Of a stretch of DNA of 64,000 nucleotides, positions 48,001-53,700 are shown piece after piece; the first letter of the stretch is position 1; each line of letters begins with the position of its first letter. Both the position numbers and the translations under genes were made by a program. The stretch comes from Cololabis saira. Its lineage: Eukaryota; Chordata; Actinopteri; Beloniformes; Belonidae. Below the pieces are notes generated by a model, which had not been told where the DNA came from, made no database searches, and worked only from the letters and a program-made list of their open reading frames with translations. The stretch lies in the NCBI RefSeq assembly GCF_033807715.1, contig NC_084599.1, positions 3,906,625 through 3,970,624 of the forward strand, written 5' to 3'.

Positions 48001-49443
48001 TGATGGACAGACTGACAGTCCCTTGGTCTACAAACACCAGCATGGAGACAAACACCAACAGAACAGAAGGAGAAGCAGTCGTTGTTCATGTACAGACCAG
48101 AAATATGGAGTCCAGCTGGGTCTGATGCTGCTGGACAGACGGACCACTGGGGAACTCTGAGATCTGCTGGTCCACTCTGTGGAGGAACCAGGAAGAATTA
48201 GCTCACATCATGTCTGTCCTCACAGAGACAAACACCAGCTGAAGGTCCATGGAGTCCTGTTTGGATGAGGACAGTCCACCAGAGGACTGGTGGTGGTGAA
48301 GGTTTACTAGTCCTGCTGATCCACTGAGAACCTACATGTGACCTCTGTGAAAAGTTACAACAAGATCAGGAACATGGACAACTGATGGAGACATGAAGCA
48401 GCTGAGGAACTCTGGATCATCATCAGGATCAGTAAGAGGAACTCTGGATCATCATCAGGATCAGTAAGAGGAACTCTGGATCATCATCAGGATCAGTAAG
48501 AGGAACTCTGGACGATCATCAGTAAGAGGAACTCTGGACCATCATCAGGATCAGTTAGAGGAACTCTGGATCATCATCAGGATCAGTAAGAGGAACTCTG
48601 GATCATCACCAGGATCAGTAAGAGGAACTCTGGATCATCATCAGGATCAGTAAGAGGAACTCTGGATCATCATCAGGATCAGTCCTCTGGAAGGTAAATC
48701 CTCCAGATGTGTCGACCAGAGGAAAAAGCTCCTGACAGGAGATGAAGATCTATGAGGAGGAAGCTCAGATCTCCATCAGGTGATGGAGGACCACAGGGGT
48801 CCAGGACTACATGATCTACTGAGGGAGAAACATGGGGACATTTCCTAACATGAGTACTGATTTAAATACATTGAATGTGTTTAAATACATCTCACCTCTC
48901 TGAAGAAGAAAGTTGGTCTCCTTTGAAGCCAATTAATCTATCATTTGACTTGTCGCTCTTCAAGGACCAACAGCTGGGTTCATGTTCAAGAGAGTCTCTT
49001 TTCTGATGGATCCTGATAGAAGACAAGTTTAAAATGTAAATATTCTTTTATATGAAAAATAAGTTATACAAATAGAAATATTCAGTCTATTTAAAAAGTA
49101 TTAAACATAAATCATTGGCAGTGTTTGGATTCACTCACCTCTTTACAGCAGAACCTTGGTCTCCTTTGAAGGTAATATCCAAGTCTTTTGACTGGTCGCT
49201 CTTCAAGGACACACAGCTGGGTCCAGGTCCGGGTCCAGGTCCAGGTCCAGGTCCAGGTCCAGGTCCAGGTTGATTCCTGTAATAATGATGTTTGGTGAGT
49301 CTTGAGCTCTGACATGCAGAAGAGTCAGGTACAGTTAGAGATTCTCATCTCACCTCTGAGCTTTGCTCCGACTCTCCTGTTCCCCACACAGAGAGGTTTT
49401 AGAGGGAGGGACTCCCTCCTCTCCGTCCTCACACTGGTCCATT
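20553..49443 (-). CDS. NLRC3-like gene (FISNA-NACHT-LRR-B30.2), 13 exons
   Basis: This is a fish-type NOD-like receptor, a predicted cytosolic innate immune sensor. Minus-strand exons: 49354-49443, 49139-49276, 48898-49012, 48098-48176, 47539-47746, 44998-46783, 44537-44710, 43753-43926, 32089-32262, 28097-28270, 24177-24347, 21210-21256 and 20553-21079. Each has AG/GT borders. From exon 4 to the stop every phase agrees (0, 1, 2, then 2 across all LRR exons, 1 after the hinge exon). Order: N-terminal PSCVSLKSD cassettes, FISNA, NACHT, LRRs, B30.2. The product would be about 1240 residues. Exons 1 and 3 leave in phase 0 where the following exon needs phase 2, so the N-terminus is damaged or exon 3 is skipped. 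The introns are full of retrotransposons. Ligand unknown. Such genes occur in large clusters in fish. The 5' UTR was not found. Confidence 0.8.
21210..21256 (-). CDS. NLRC3-like exon 12: hinge
   Basis: A 47-nt exon between a polypyrimidine-rich acceptor (CTCCTCCTTTCAG) and donor GTAAGT. With the flanking exons it reads [17 protein letters not shown], the usual hinge between the LRRs and B30.2 in this family. Phase 2 in and 1 out match its neighbours. Confidence 0.85.
21257..21629. other. NLRC3-like intron, no repeat recognised
   Basis: Unique intron sequence between the hinge exon and the L2 element. No ORF of interest. Confidence 0.5.
21630..24140 (-). pseudogene. L2-type LINE 3' part, split by a Harbinger-like element
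   Basis: Right part (about 24140-23919): [18 protein letters not shown] and a [16 protein letters not shown] segment. Left part (22534-21630): continues with [14 protein letters not shown], then decayed sequence, then [34 protein letters not shown] and [30 protein letters not shown] tail with (ATCA)n near 21625 ends it. Several stops interrupt it. It lies in the intron between LRR exon 11 and the hinge exon, same strand as the gene. Confidence 0.75.
22535..23918. mobile_element. Harbinger-like nonautonomous element in the L2
   Basis: Left end GGGCCAAATCCACAAAAGG and, read inward from the right, GGGGTAAATCCACAAAGAAC form imperfect inverted ends. A 3-bp CTA duplicates at 22532-22534 and 23919-23921, and removing the insert rejoins the L2 reading frame at NLG/V. 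The interior is GCGC-rich at both ends (GGATTGCGC, GGGCGCAAT) and carries a relic of the GATTTATGGTTC MITE near 23225-23290. No transposase. The 3-bp duplication suggests PIF-Harbinger. Confidence 0.65.
24177..24347 (-). CDS. NLRC3-like exon 11: LRR
   Basis: A 171-nt exon, acceptor CTGCAG, donor GTAGGA. It reads [20 protein letters not shown], then [20 protein letters not shown]. It is the most diverged LRR exon and one codon shorter than the others, as usual for the last LRR before the hinge. Confidence 0.88.
24348..25089. other. NLRC3-like intron, no repeat recognised
   Basis: About 740 bp of intron sequence with no domain or repeat that I recognise. Confidence 0.4.
25090..27765 (+). pseudogene. 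L2-type LINE, 5'-truncated, split by another LINE
   Basis: The plus-strand ORF at 25122-25985 encodes an [22 protein letters not shown], then [20 protein letters not shown], then [13 protein letters not shown] (YADD), then [13 protein letters not shown]. It breaks off at SRLQ near 25920-25970. The C-terminus resumes at about 27185-27545 with [20 protein letters not shown] and [11 protein letters not shown], then a 3' UTR ending GCTTTATAAATAAAG plus (TTGAC)n. It lies in the intron between LRR exons 10 and 11, opposite the gene. Confidence 0.8.
25970..27184 (+). pseudogene. Second LINE (jockey/CR1-like) nested in the L2
   Basis: Reads [19 protein letters not shown], then [20 protein letters not shown], then [11 protein letters not shown] (FADD box), then [14 protein letters not shown] and [19 protein letters not shown]. 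It ends [11 protein letters not shown] with a stop near 26983. The open frame of about 300 codons from 26081 is intact to its stop but lacks the 5' half of the element. The 3' UTR ends in an AAATACAAATAC tail. It separates the two halves of the L2. Confidence 0.8.
27766..28096. other. NLRC3-like intron between LINE tail and exon 10
   Basis: Ordinary intron sequence. It includes the ACAGTTGTAACGGTC block that also follows the other LRR exons, part of the duplicated exon-intron unit. Confidence 0.5.
28097..28270 (-). CDS. NLRC3-like exon 10: LRR
   Basis: A 174-nt exon (58 codons) with TCTGCAG acceptor and CTCAG/GTCAGA donor. Reads [20 protein letters not shown], then [20 protein letters not shown] and [11 protein letters not shown]. 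Very close to exons 7, 8 and 9. Confidence 0.92.
28271..28541. repeat. Duplicated intron segment (left part)
   Basis: This stretch, with TTTCATGAACAA, GTGGTTTTTCTGTTGCCTCC and GAATGAATTACCAGACATTT, is nearly identical to 43965-44212. The matching right part is 31765-32088. Together they equal the intron 43927-44536, showing that an LRR exon and its intron were duplicated as a unit. Confidence 0.85.
28645..28800. repeat. 12-bp coding minisatellite at the RTE-like C-terminus
   Basis: About 12 copies of TTCCTCCAKCTC-type units, which on the minus strand encode Glu-Glu-Glu-Leu/Met runs just before [19 protein letters not shown]. The same expansion at the same codons is seen in the separate fragment at 14590-14745. 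Confidence 0.9.
28878..29036. repeat. 33-bp minisatellite within the RTE-like LINE
   Basis: About five copies of GGGACATGCCTGGAAC plus a CTCCCTAGGGAGG half. It lies in what should be C-terminal coding sequence between the WLGHLYR segment and [10 protein letters not shown]. The palindromic CCTCCCTAGGGAGG may favour slippage. Confidence 0.9.
29230..30101 (-). pseudogene. RTE-like LINE reverse transcriptase segments
   Basis: Read in several frames: [20 protein letters not shown] and [20 protein letters not shown], then [17 protein letters not shown], then [20 protein letters not shown], then [12 protein letters not shown] (FADD box), then [20 protein letters not shown] and [14 protein letters not shown]. 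At least two frameshifts separate these motifs, so no complete enzyme can be made. Confidence 0.8.
30334..31584 (-). pseudogene. RTE-like LINE endonuclease domain ORF
   Basis: An open frame of about 416 codons. It has an AP-endonuclease-like fold: [20 protein letters not shown] at the start (catalytic Asn), [15 protein letters not shown] (GDFN), then [20 protein letters not shown] and [11 protein letters not shown] (catalytic D-H). It resembles the craniofacial-development-protein-2-like endonuclease of RTE elements. The reading then leaves frame before the RT. No host function inferred. Confidence 0.75.
31765..32088. repeat. Duplicated intron segment (right part)
   Basis: Nearly identical to 44215-44536, with words such as TGAGAGTGTGATGAGAAA, CCTAGTGTCTGTTGTCTCTG and GGTCAGCAGC. 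It is the continuation of 28271-28541 beyond the LINE insertion. Confidence 0.85.
32089..32262 (-). CDS. NLRC3-like exon 9: LRR
   Basis: A 174-nt exon, phase 2 at both ends. Reads [20 protein letters not shown] and [20 protein letters not shown]. Donor CTCAG/GTCAGA, acceptor CTGCAG. Confidence 0.92.
32300..32632 (-). pseudogene. L2-type LINE C-terminal fragment
   Basis: The minus strand encodes [20 protein letters not shown] and [18 protein letters not shown], a decayed L2 C-terminus. The L1 inserted into it at 32633. The other side continues at 40796 as CCACTTTCTTGGTCTTACTG, from which the 26-bp minisatellite grew. Confidence 0.6.
33031..36317 (-). CDS. L1 ORF2, RT and C-terminal part (after the insertion)
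   Basis: Continues the endonuclease from [20 protein letters not shown], through SRIDYFLLF and [16 protein letters not shown] (catalytic SDH). RT follows: [75 protein letters not shown] (FADD) and [16 protein letters not shown]. The C-terminus carries [20 protein letters not shown], a putative zinc-binding segment. The frame is open to the stop at 33031. ORF2 would total 1261 codons counting the part at 38701-39196. Disabled here by the nested element. Confidence 0.88.
33057..33060. other. No separate antisense gene within the L1
   Basis: Plus-strand open stretches within the L1 body, such as 33122-33400 and 34622-35062, show no domains. The AT-rich plus strand simply avoids stops opposite the L1 coding frame. 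Confidence 0.4.
36318..38696. mobile_element. TTAA-flanked nonautonomous element nested in L1 ORF2
   Basis: TTAA is at 36314-36317 and 38697-38700. Removing the insert and one TTAA rejoins the L1 codons KITKKI to NSLLSEIG exactly. Left end TTAGGGCCCGAGCACC, right end (minus strand) AGCTGCAAGCAGCAATGAAC. Left half: three to four large direct repeats of roughly 350-460 bp with AATGGGCGTGGC, ACGTACATGCACGAAAATCG and ATGTGCGTCTCCATCCTGCG. Right half: seven 127-bp repeats. No transposase. The target suggests piggyBac or Kolobok. Confidence 0.85.
37815..38640. repeat. 127-bp tandem repeat, about 7 units, inside the TTAA element
   Basis: The unit contains TGCTATAACTTTTGAATGGT, TTGACATAG, GTGGGTGGTGTCAT, then TTAATTAGCCCCGCCCC and TTCTGATTGGTTGTCCC. 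Unit starts fall near 37822, 37949, 38075, 38202, 38329, 38456 and 38585. The CCCCGCCCC and ATTGG words recall Sp1 and CCAAT-box cores, but they may be chance in a repeat. Confidence 0.9.
38701..39196 (-). CDS. L1 ORF2 endonuclease N-terminal part
   Basis: Start chosen at complement(39194..39196), giving [20 protein letters not shown]. Endonuclease motifs: N in LNVNG, E in [20 protein letters not shown] and [11 protein letters not shown]. It runs to KITKKI at the TTAA junction, then into element sequence with a stop after 22 foreign codons near 38630. As it stands it encodes an orphan endonuclease fragment. Confidence 0.88.
39632..40678 (-). CDS. L1 ORF1 protein
   Basis: 348 codons, uninterrupted. 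An N-terminal basic/polar stretch is followed by a long predicted coiled coil (about residues 45-145, with [20 protein letters not shown] and [20 protein letters not shown] at its end). Then comes an RRM-like middle ([10 protein letters not shown]) and the C-terminal domain ([43 protein letters not shown]). This is the usual L1 ORF1p plan of RNA-binding trimers. The stop and ORF2 start are about 435 bp apart. Intact, so the copy looks young. Confidence 0.9.
   Translation of the reverse strand: MSGGKSQRGPKTLRGRLTEQLQPNKKQMEPTDEEEVDEPRDKLLQEMSNISKDIREFKADIHSAIFDFKEDVKKDFKEELATLKQELDQKLTHVGTTLQAHGEAITEAEERISDMEISSAVTKEALLSLLREQRRLQEKVTDLESRSRRNNIRVYGVPEDSEGDAMIKFVENLLTTELALPDGVSLQIQRAHRALTQKPGPGATPRSIVINFLQFDVKETVLKLAWKKKVFLNNKQIYFDHDYAYAVMEKRRAYGGIKKALKEKGIRFQTPLTRIRIHWSTGPRTYEDAHRAAQDLRARGIQVAAVREDPGPVLEESILKAFPWQQAGKQMETRVKERLQEFRRAPQS
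40811..41990. repeat. 26/18-bp minisatellite, about 1.2 kb
   Basis: Built from an 18-mer GTCTTAGTGAGGACTCTG and an 8-mer GTCTCCTG, mostly alternating (26 bp) but with frequent 18-18 runs. It starts exactly where the L2 remnant continues after the L1 target duplication (CTTGGTCTTACTGAGGACTC), so its seed was L2 sequence. Confidence 0.95.
42056..42658. mobile_element. Harbinger-like MITE (TGGCSCTTTTCCACTAG ends)
   Basis: Left end TGGCGCTTTTCCACTAGCAC, and read inward from the right TGGCCCTTTTCCACTAGTAC. A 3-bp TAA flanks both sides (42053-42055 and 42659-42661), as in PIF-Harbinger. A second inner pair (GGCGCGGCTCATCCC and GGCGCGGCTCTACCC) is visible. About 603 bp, GC-rich, no ORF. Confidence 0.75.
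42662..43344. other. Intron sequence, no gene recognised
   Basis: About 680 bp. The pyrimidine-rich first part looks repeat-like but was not identified. Short open frames on both strands near 43000-43240 show no domain. Confidence 0.35.
43345..43555 (-). repeat. L2-type LINE 3' tail
   Basis: TTTTATTTATATAGCGTCTAA, GTTGTCTCTGGGATC, CAGAGACCCAGAACAT and AAAACTCCCATAGTGGGAG. The same tail closes the L2 fragment at 16365-17113. No coding part. Confidence 0.6.
43753..43926 (-). CDS. NLRC3-like exon 8: LRR
   Basis: A 174-nt exon. Reads [20 protein letters not shown] and [20 protein letters not shown]. Phase 2 in and out. Shares ENICADL with exon 7, whereas exons 9 and 10 share EDICADL. Confidence 0.92.
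43927..44536. repeat. Empty-site form of the duplicated LRR intron
   Basis: Matches 28271-28541 followed by 31765-32088. At 44205-44216 the sequence runs GAGCTATTGATTTGATTTTT without the RTE-like LINE, so it records the pre-insertion state. Confidence 0.85.
44537..44710 (-). CDS. NLRC3-like exon 7: first LRR
   Basis: A 174-nt exon right after the NACHT exon. With the GCTGT end of exon 6 it reads [17 protein letters not shown], the standard junction. [20 protein letters not shown] follows. Acceptor CTCTGCAG, donor CTCAG/GTCAGA. Confidence 0.92.
44998..46783 (-). CDS. NLRC3-like exon 6: FISNA-NACHT and helical region
   Basis: A 1786-nt exon (about 595 residues). FISNA region first: [40 protein letters not shown] and [17 protein letters not shown] follows: Walker A GVAGIGKT at 46470-46493, Walker [13 protein letters not shown] at 46251-46286, and a sensor-like [15 protein letters not shown]. 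The NLR winged-helix and helical part contains [46 protein letters not shown] and [16 protein letters not shown]. The acceptor is CGTGTTTTCAG and the donor GCTGT/GTAAGG. The catalytic ATP-binding residues look intact. Confidence 0.93.
46784..47538. other. NLRC3-like intron 5, nothing recognised
   Basis: 755 bp. Open frames near 47238-47490 on both strands have no domain. A short GTGGGTTTGTGGGTTG repeat lies near 47022. Confidence 0.4.
47539..47746 (-). CDS. NLRC3-like exon 5: linker exon
   Basis: A 208-nt exon (phase 0 in, 1 out). Reads [20 protein letters not shown], then [20 protein letters not shown], then [20 protein letters not shown]. It is the conserved segment that precedes FISNA in this fish NLR group. 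Acceptor TTCTGTTCCAG, donor GTAAGA. Confidence 0.88.
47790..48056. repeat. 63-bp minisatellite in intron 4, about 4 copies
   Basis: The unit contains CATGGAGACAAACATCAG, TCCATGATGGACAGACTGAC and GTCCACTGGTCTCCAGAGAC. Unit starts near 47851, 47914, 47977 and 48040. Open frames across it follow from the 63-bp period. Confidence 0.93.
48098..48176 (-). CDS. NLRC3-like exon 4: linker exon
   Basis: A 79-nt exon. With two bases from the preceding exon it reads [20 protein letters not shown], then QLDSIFL, joining exon 5 at LLEDN. Donor GTCTGT is weak. It needs phase 2 input, which exon 2 supplies but exon 3 does not. Confidence 0.8.
48405..48690. repeat. 32-bp minisatellite in intron 3, about 9 copies
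   Basis: The unit reads GAGGAACTCTGGATCATCAT followed by CAGGATCAGTAA. One unit is shortened and one carries GTTAGAGG. Confidence 0.93.
48898..49012 (-). CDS. NLRC3-like exon 3: N-terminal cassette, out of phase
   Basis: A 115-nt exon (acceptor CTATCAG, donor GTGAGA). Reads [20 protein letters not shown], then [18 protein letters not shown]. It is a duplicate of exon 2, but the end after GDQ is two bases shorter (15 nt against 17), so it leaves in phase 0 where exon 4 needs 2. Skipping it joins exon 2 to exon 4 in frame. Likely a dead or optional cassette. Confidence 0.7.
49139..49276 (-). CDS. NLRC3-like exon 2: Pro-Gly run and N-terminal cassette
   Basis: A 138-nt exon, acceptor ATTACAG, donor GTGAGT. 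Reads NQ, then seven Pro-Gly pairs encoded by a CCTGGA hexamer repeat, then [20 protein letters not shown] and DQGSAVKR. PSCVSxKSD is a hallmark N-terminal repeat of fish NLRC3-like proteins. It needs phase 2 from exon 1. The hexamer is open in all frames, so the wrong phase is not cut off here. Confidence 0.82.
49354..49443 (-). CDS. NLRC3-like exon 1: start codon, apparent frameshift
   Basis: ATG at complement(49441..49443). Reads [20 protein letters not shown], the expected N-terminus of this family, then [10 protein letters not shown] to donor GTGAGA. It ends in phase 0, but exon 2 needs 2. Ignoring one A in the GGGAAACAGG stretch (about 49379-49383) would give the usual [10 protein letters not shown] reading, so I infer a 1-nt insertion or an assembly error. 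In the existing frame translation would stop in exon 3. Confidence 0.7.
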
Positions 49444-49619
49444 CTGCTGAATTCACGTCCACATCAGCTCACACACACACTTTCATCTGCAGAGGAAACA
49501 CACATCACTGGTGTTGTACAGAGATCAGCTGATCCTGCTGGAAGTCACTGATACAGCCGTATTCACTGATCCGAGCTGCTGTGAAGCTGTTTTTTTTCTC
49601 AGTTGCTCCCTTTTTTAAA
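49444..49619. other. Upstream region of the NLRC3-like gene
   Basis: Just 5' of the start codon. Holds an (AC)n stretch near 49468. No TATA box, UTR exon or other promoter element could be assigned. Confidence 0.3.
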
Positions 49620-50480
49620 CATGCACAACATTGTAGAACCTTTTCAGTCTGGTTTTAGAGCCTTCACAGGACCAAAACACCCTTACTTACGGTGACTAAT
49701 GGTCTGCTGCACACTTTAGATCCAGGGGAAAATGCAACCCTGATCTTATTAGTTCTTAGTGCTGCCTTCAACACTGTGGATCATAACATTCCTCTCACTC
49801 ACCTTGAACAGTGGGTCGGCATTAACGGACAGCCCTGGACTGGTTCAATTCCTATCTTAAACATAGGACATTATCTGTGTCCATTGACTGGTTCTCCTCA
49901 TCTATTGCCTCTGCCTCCTATGGGGCCCCTCAGGGGTCCATACTAGGCCCATTGCTCTTCTGCCTCTACATGCTTCCCCTTGGTGACATCATCAGAAAAT
50001 ACAATATCTCTTTTCATTTACATGCAGATGACTCTCAACTGTACCTCCCACTAAAATCCATTAACTCTGTACAGTCTCTCCTGGACTGTTTGCAGATATC
50101 AAAGTCTGGATGTCAAACATTTATCTCCATGTAAACTAGCTCACCTCACCACGCATGTTAAATCCCACACCAGAAACCTGGGGGTTATACTGGATTCAGG
50201 GCTCAGTTTTGATAAACGGATAAGCTCTGGTGTTAAAAACAGTTTTTATCAGCTACGTAACATCTCCCACCTTAAATCGTTTTGAACCTATAATGACTTG
50301 GAAAAAGTAATCTGCGCATTCATTACGTCTCACTTTGATTACTGCAATTGCCTCCACCGTGGCCTCCCCAAGTCTTTATTAACACGCCTGCAGTTGGCCC
50401 ACAATGCTGCAGCAAGACTGCTGACTGGTACAAGGAACCGTGGACATGTCACCCCTGTCTTGGCTTCCCGCGCGTCCTAT
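49620..50480 (+). pseudogene. L2-type LINE RT fragment, frameshifted
   Basis: Plus-strand pieces in different frames: LVLSAAFNTVDHNIPLTHLE, then [20 protein letters not shown], then HLHADDSQLYLPL (YADD changed to HADD), then VICAFITSHFDYCNCLHRGL and [19 protein letters not shown]. It ends abruptly at the microsatellite near 50490. Confidence 0.75.
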
Positions 50481-50499
50481 AAACAGTACTGGTATATAC

Positions 50500-50501
<2 letters not shown>

Positions 50502-50559
<58 letters not shown>

Positions 50560-50626
50560 AAGAAGAAGAAGAAGAAGAAGAAGAAGAAGAAGAAGAAGAA
50601 GAAGAAGAAGAAGAAGAAGAAGAAGA
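50502..50626. repeat. (AAT)n(AAG)n microsatellite
   Basis: About 27 bp of AAT units followed by about 95 bp of AAG units, abutting the poly(A)-like 3' end of Tx1-like LINE copy A. Confidence 0.97.
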
Positions 50627-50761
50627 TTTTTTTTTTGATTTTTACAAACACACTTTATTTACAGTTTCAAAGGATACAGTTCACATCACATGTCATAAAG
50701 TGCTGAAGTGCCTAAACAAAACAGAATACCCAATAAATAAATAAATGGCTACGTCAGCATT

Positions 50762-53700
50762 TCAGTCTTGAAGAAAAAGTGCAAAGTGCAGTTCATCATT
50801 TAAAACATTACACAGGACATTGTTATAACACCAGAGGTTCTTAAAACAATCCAAATCATTCATCAGTTTATAAAAATTGAATTCCAGTCTTAGTCTGCAT
50901 CTGGTGTTGCAGCGCCACACTGAGGTGGCCTCCTGAACTGCTCTGTCCTCTATTCTGTTTTTTCTGGATATATAGATCGCCATCTTGGCTTCACCAGAAA
51001 TAAAATTTAGCAGCTGCCACTTTCTTTGACTTCTCTTCCTGTATTCTGCACCATAAATAAAATTTGTGTTGCAAAAAGTCTCATTAAAAAGACTAAAAAC
51101 AGTGGTTAAAAGAGTGAAGAGCTGTGAAAGTCTCTTACACTCACTAAAAACATGGAAAACCGTCTCGCGAAGGTGACAGAAAGGGCACTGGTTTGACACA
51201 GCAGGATTAATGACAGAGATGAAGGCATTGGTGGCGATGGCTCCGTGTAAAATCCTCCACTGGAGGTCGGCTGTTCTCTTCTTGAGGGGAGGTTTGTATA
51301 AAACTCTCCACTGCGGACTCTCTCCATCTCCTCCCAGCTTGTCAGTCCATACAGTGGACGCCCTGTCACACAGTCCCCTCTTGTTGACAGCTTTCACACA
51401 GTTTTTGTAGATGAGTTTTCTGTCAGCTGTGTGTAAGCTGAGCCACTGAGTGTCCTTGAGGAGAGGTCCATCCAGCTCTCCTAGTTGGGGACTTATTAAG
51501 ACCTCCGGGAATGGGTCTCTGTCATCAGGTTCAGTCCCTCCGCCGTAGTCCATGAGGAGGCTTCTCTCCCTCCCAGAGAGCCTCTGCCTCCACAGCTCCA
51601 GAATCCTCTGGGTTACCCTGGTGGACTGGATGCCCAGCAGAGAGCCCACCGCCTGAGAGTCTGACAGCGCCGGCCCCGCGGTGTCAACCAGCTGTTTCAG
51701 GACCAGGGTCTTTGTCCTGCACAGCGCTGCCGTCAGCCCAGGCACAGCTCCACTGCAGACATCCAGCCTGGCTCCATGAACTAGGGGTTCTCTCAACAAC
51801 CAGAACAGAGAGTTAGAGCTTTTTCCTGAATCACATTTAAAAAGGGCCCATGATTTAAAAACACCCTGATAAAAAGGAGGTAACCCATTTAACCTTAAAA
51901 ATTTTAAATCTGTTAAAAACAGAGCAGCATCCAGTCCCAAGTTACTCACACGTCTGAGTAGGCAGCCGGCCACTTCTCTCCACACCAGATCTGCCGGCCC
52001 TGACAAAAACCTCTGAATGAACTGTAGTCTGAAGGTGGCAGTTCTGCTGGCCAAGTGGATGAGGCCCTGTCCCCCCTCCTCTCTGGGTAAAAACAGCACC
52101 CCCTGTGGCACCCAGTGAAAGCCATCCCAGAAGAAGTTGACAAGCTTTGCTTGGATCTGGGCTAAAAGACCTGATGGAGGATCCATACAGGCTAAACGGT
52201 GCCAAAGCAGGGAGGCCACAAGATTGTTCAGCACAAGAACCCTGCCTCGATACGACATCTGAGGGAGCAGCCATTTCCAGTTTTTTAGTTTGGCTTCAAT
52301 TTTTTCAGTGACGCCCTCCCAGTTCCTCCGGATCGTAGCCTCGTTCCCGAGGAAGACGCCGAGGTATTTCAGGCCGTCAGTTTTCCAGGACAGACCCTGG
52401 GGAAGAACTGGGAGACCGTCACGCCAACTACCGACAGCAAGAGCTTCACTCTTGCTCCAATTCACCCTCGCTGCAGACAGGGTTTTGAAAGAAACGGTTA
52501 AATTACATAAAATGTCAATATCATTTTGGTTTTTAATTAAAACAATAACATCATCCGCGTAAGCAGATAAAATGATGTTTTCACTAAAACCAGGTAAAAT
52601 CAGGCCACGGATTCTTGTGCGGATCTTGCAGAGGAGGGGTTCCAGGGAGAGTGCATAGAGCATCCCAGACAGAGCGCAGCCCTGCCGGATGCCTCTATGC
52701 ACCCCGAAAGGAGCACACAGACTGCCATTAAACTTCAGTACACTCTCAATGTCACTATATAACACCTGGATCTTGGCAATGAAACCAGTGCTGAACCCAA
52801 ACCTCCCCATGGTTTTCCAGAGGAAGCCGTGCTCAACACGGTCAAATGCCTTTTCCTGATCTAGCGAAATGAGACCAGTATTTATTCCCAATGAGCTAGA
52901 GACCTCCAAAACATCTCGAATTAGGTAGACATTGTCTACCATGGACCTGCCGGGCACACAATAGGTCTGATCCCGGTGGATGACCTGCTCCATAGCTTCT
53001 CTAAGCCTGTTGGCCAAAGCCTTGGACAGGATCTTGTAGTCAGTGCACAACAGTGACGCGGGGCGCCAGTTCCTGATGTCCTGCAGATTCCCTTTTTTTG
53101 GCAGCAGGGAAACAACAGCCCTCCGACAGGACAGTGGCAGAGAACCTGAGGTCAGACTTTCATTAAACACCTCCAGAATGTCAGGTGCCAAAACACTCCA
53201 GAAGGCTCTGTAAAATTCGACCGTGAGGCCATCGATGCCAGGAGACCGCCGTCCCTGCATACCCTGCAGAGCGGCGTGTAGCTCCTCCATCAGCAGTGGC
53301 CGGTCTAGCTGTGAGTTGGTCTCCTCAGAGACCTGAGGCAGTTCACCACAGAACCCCTCAAACAGATCATCATCCTCCACATACTCGCTGGTATAGAGGG
53401 ATGAATAAAACTCAACAGCTCGCCTTCTGATCTGACCAGGCTCAGTCAGCTCCTGCCCCGTGTCAGAGAGCAGAGAGTGGATCACTTTTCTCTGTCCATG
53501 CTTCTTCTCCAGGCCAAAGAAGAAGCTAGAGGGAGCATCCATCGCTGTGATGTTCTGGACCCGGGACCGGACCAGTGCACCCTGTACCCTGGTATCTAGC
53601 AGGTTGGCTAAAGCCATTTTTTTGGACTTGAGGATTTCAATATATCCTCGATTTCCTGTGGAAGCACTCATTGTTTCCAGCTCCACAATCTCAGTCTCCA

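Noticed and set aside
47640..48125. ORFs of 93-149 codons over intron 4
   Set aside because: They run over the 63-bp minisatellite and part of exon 5 in the wrong frame.
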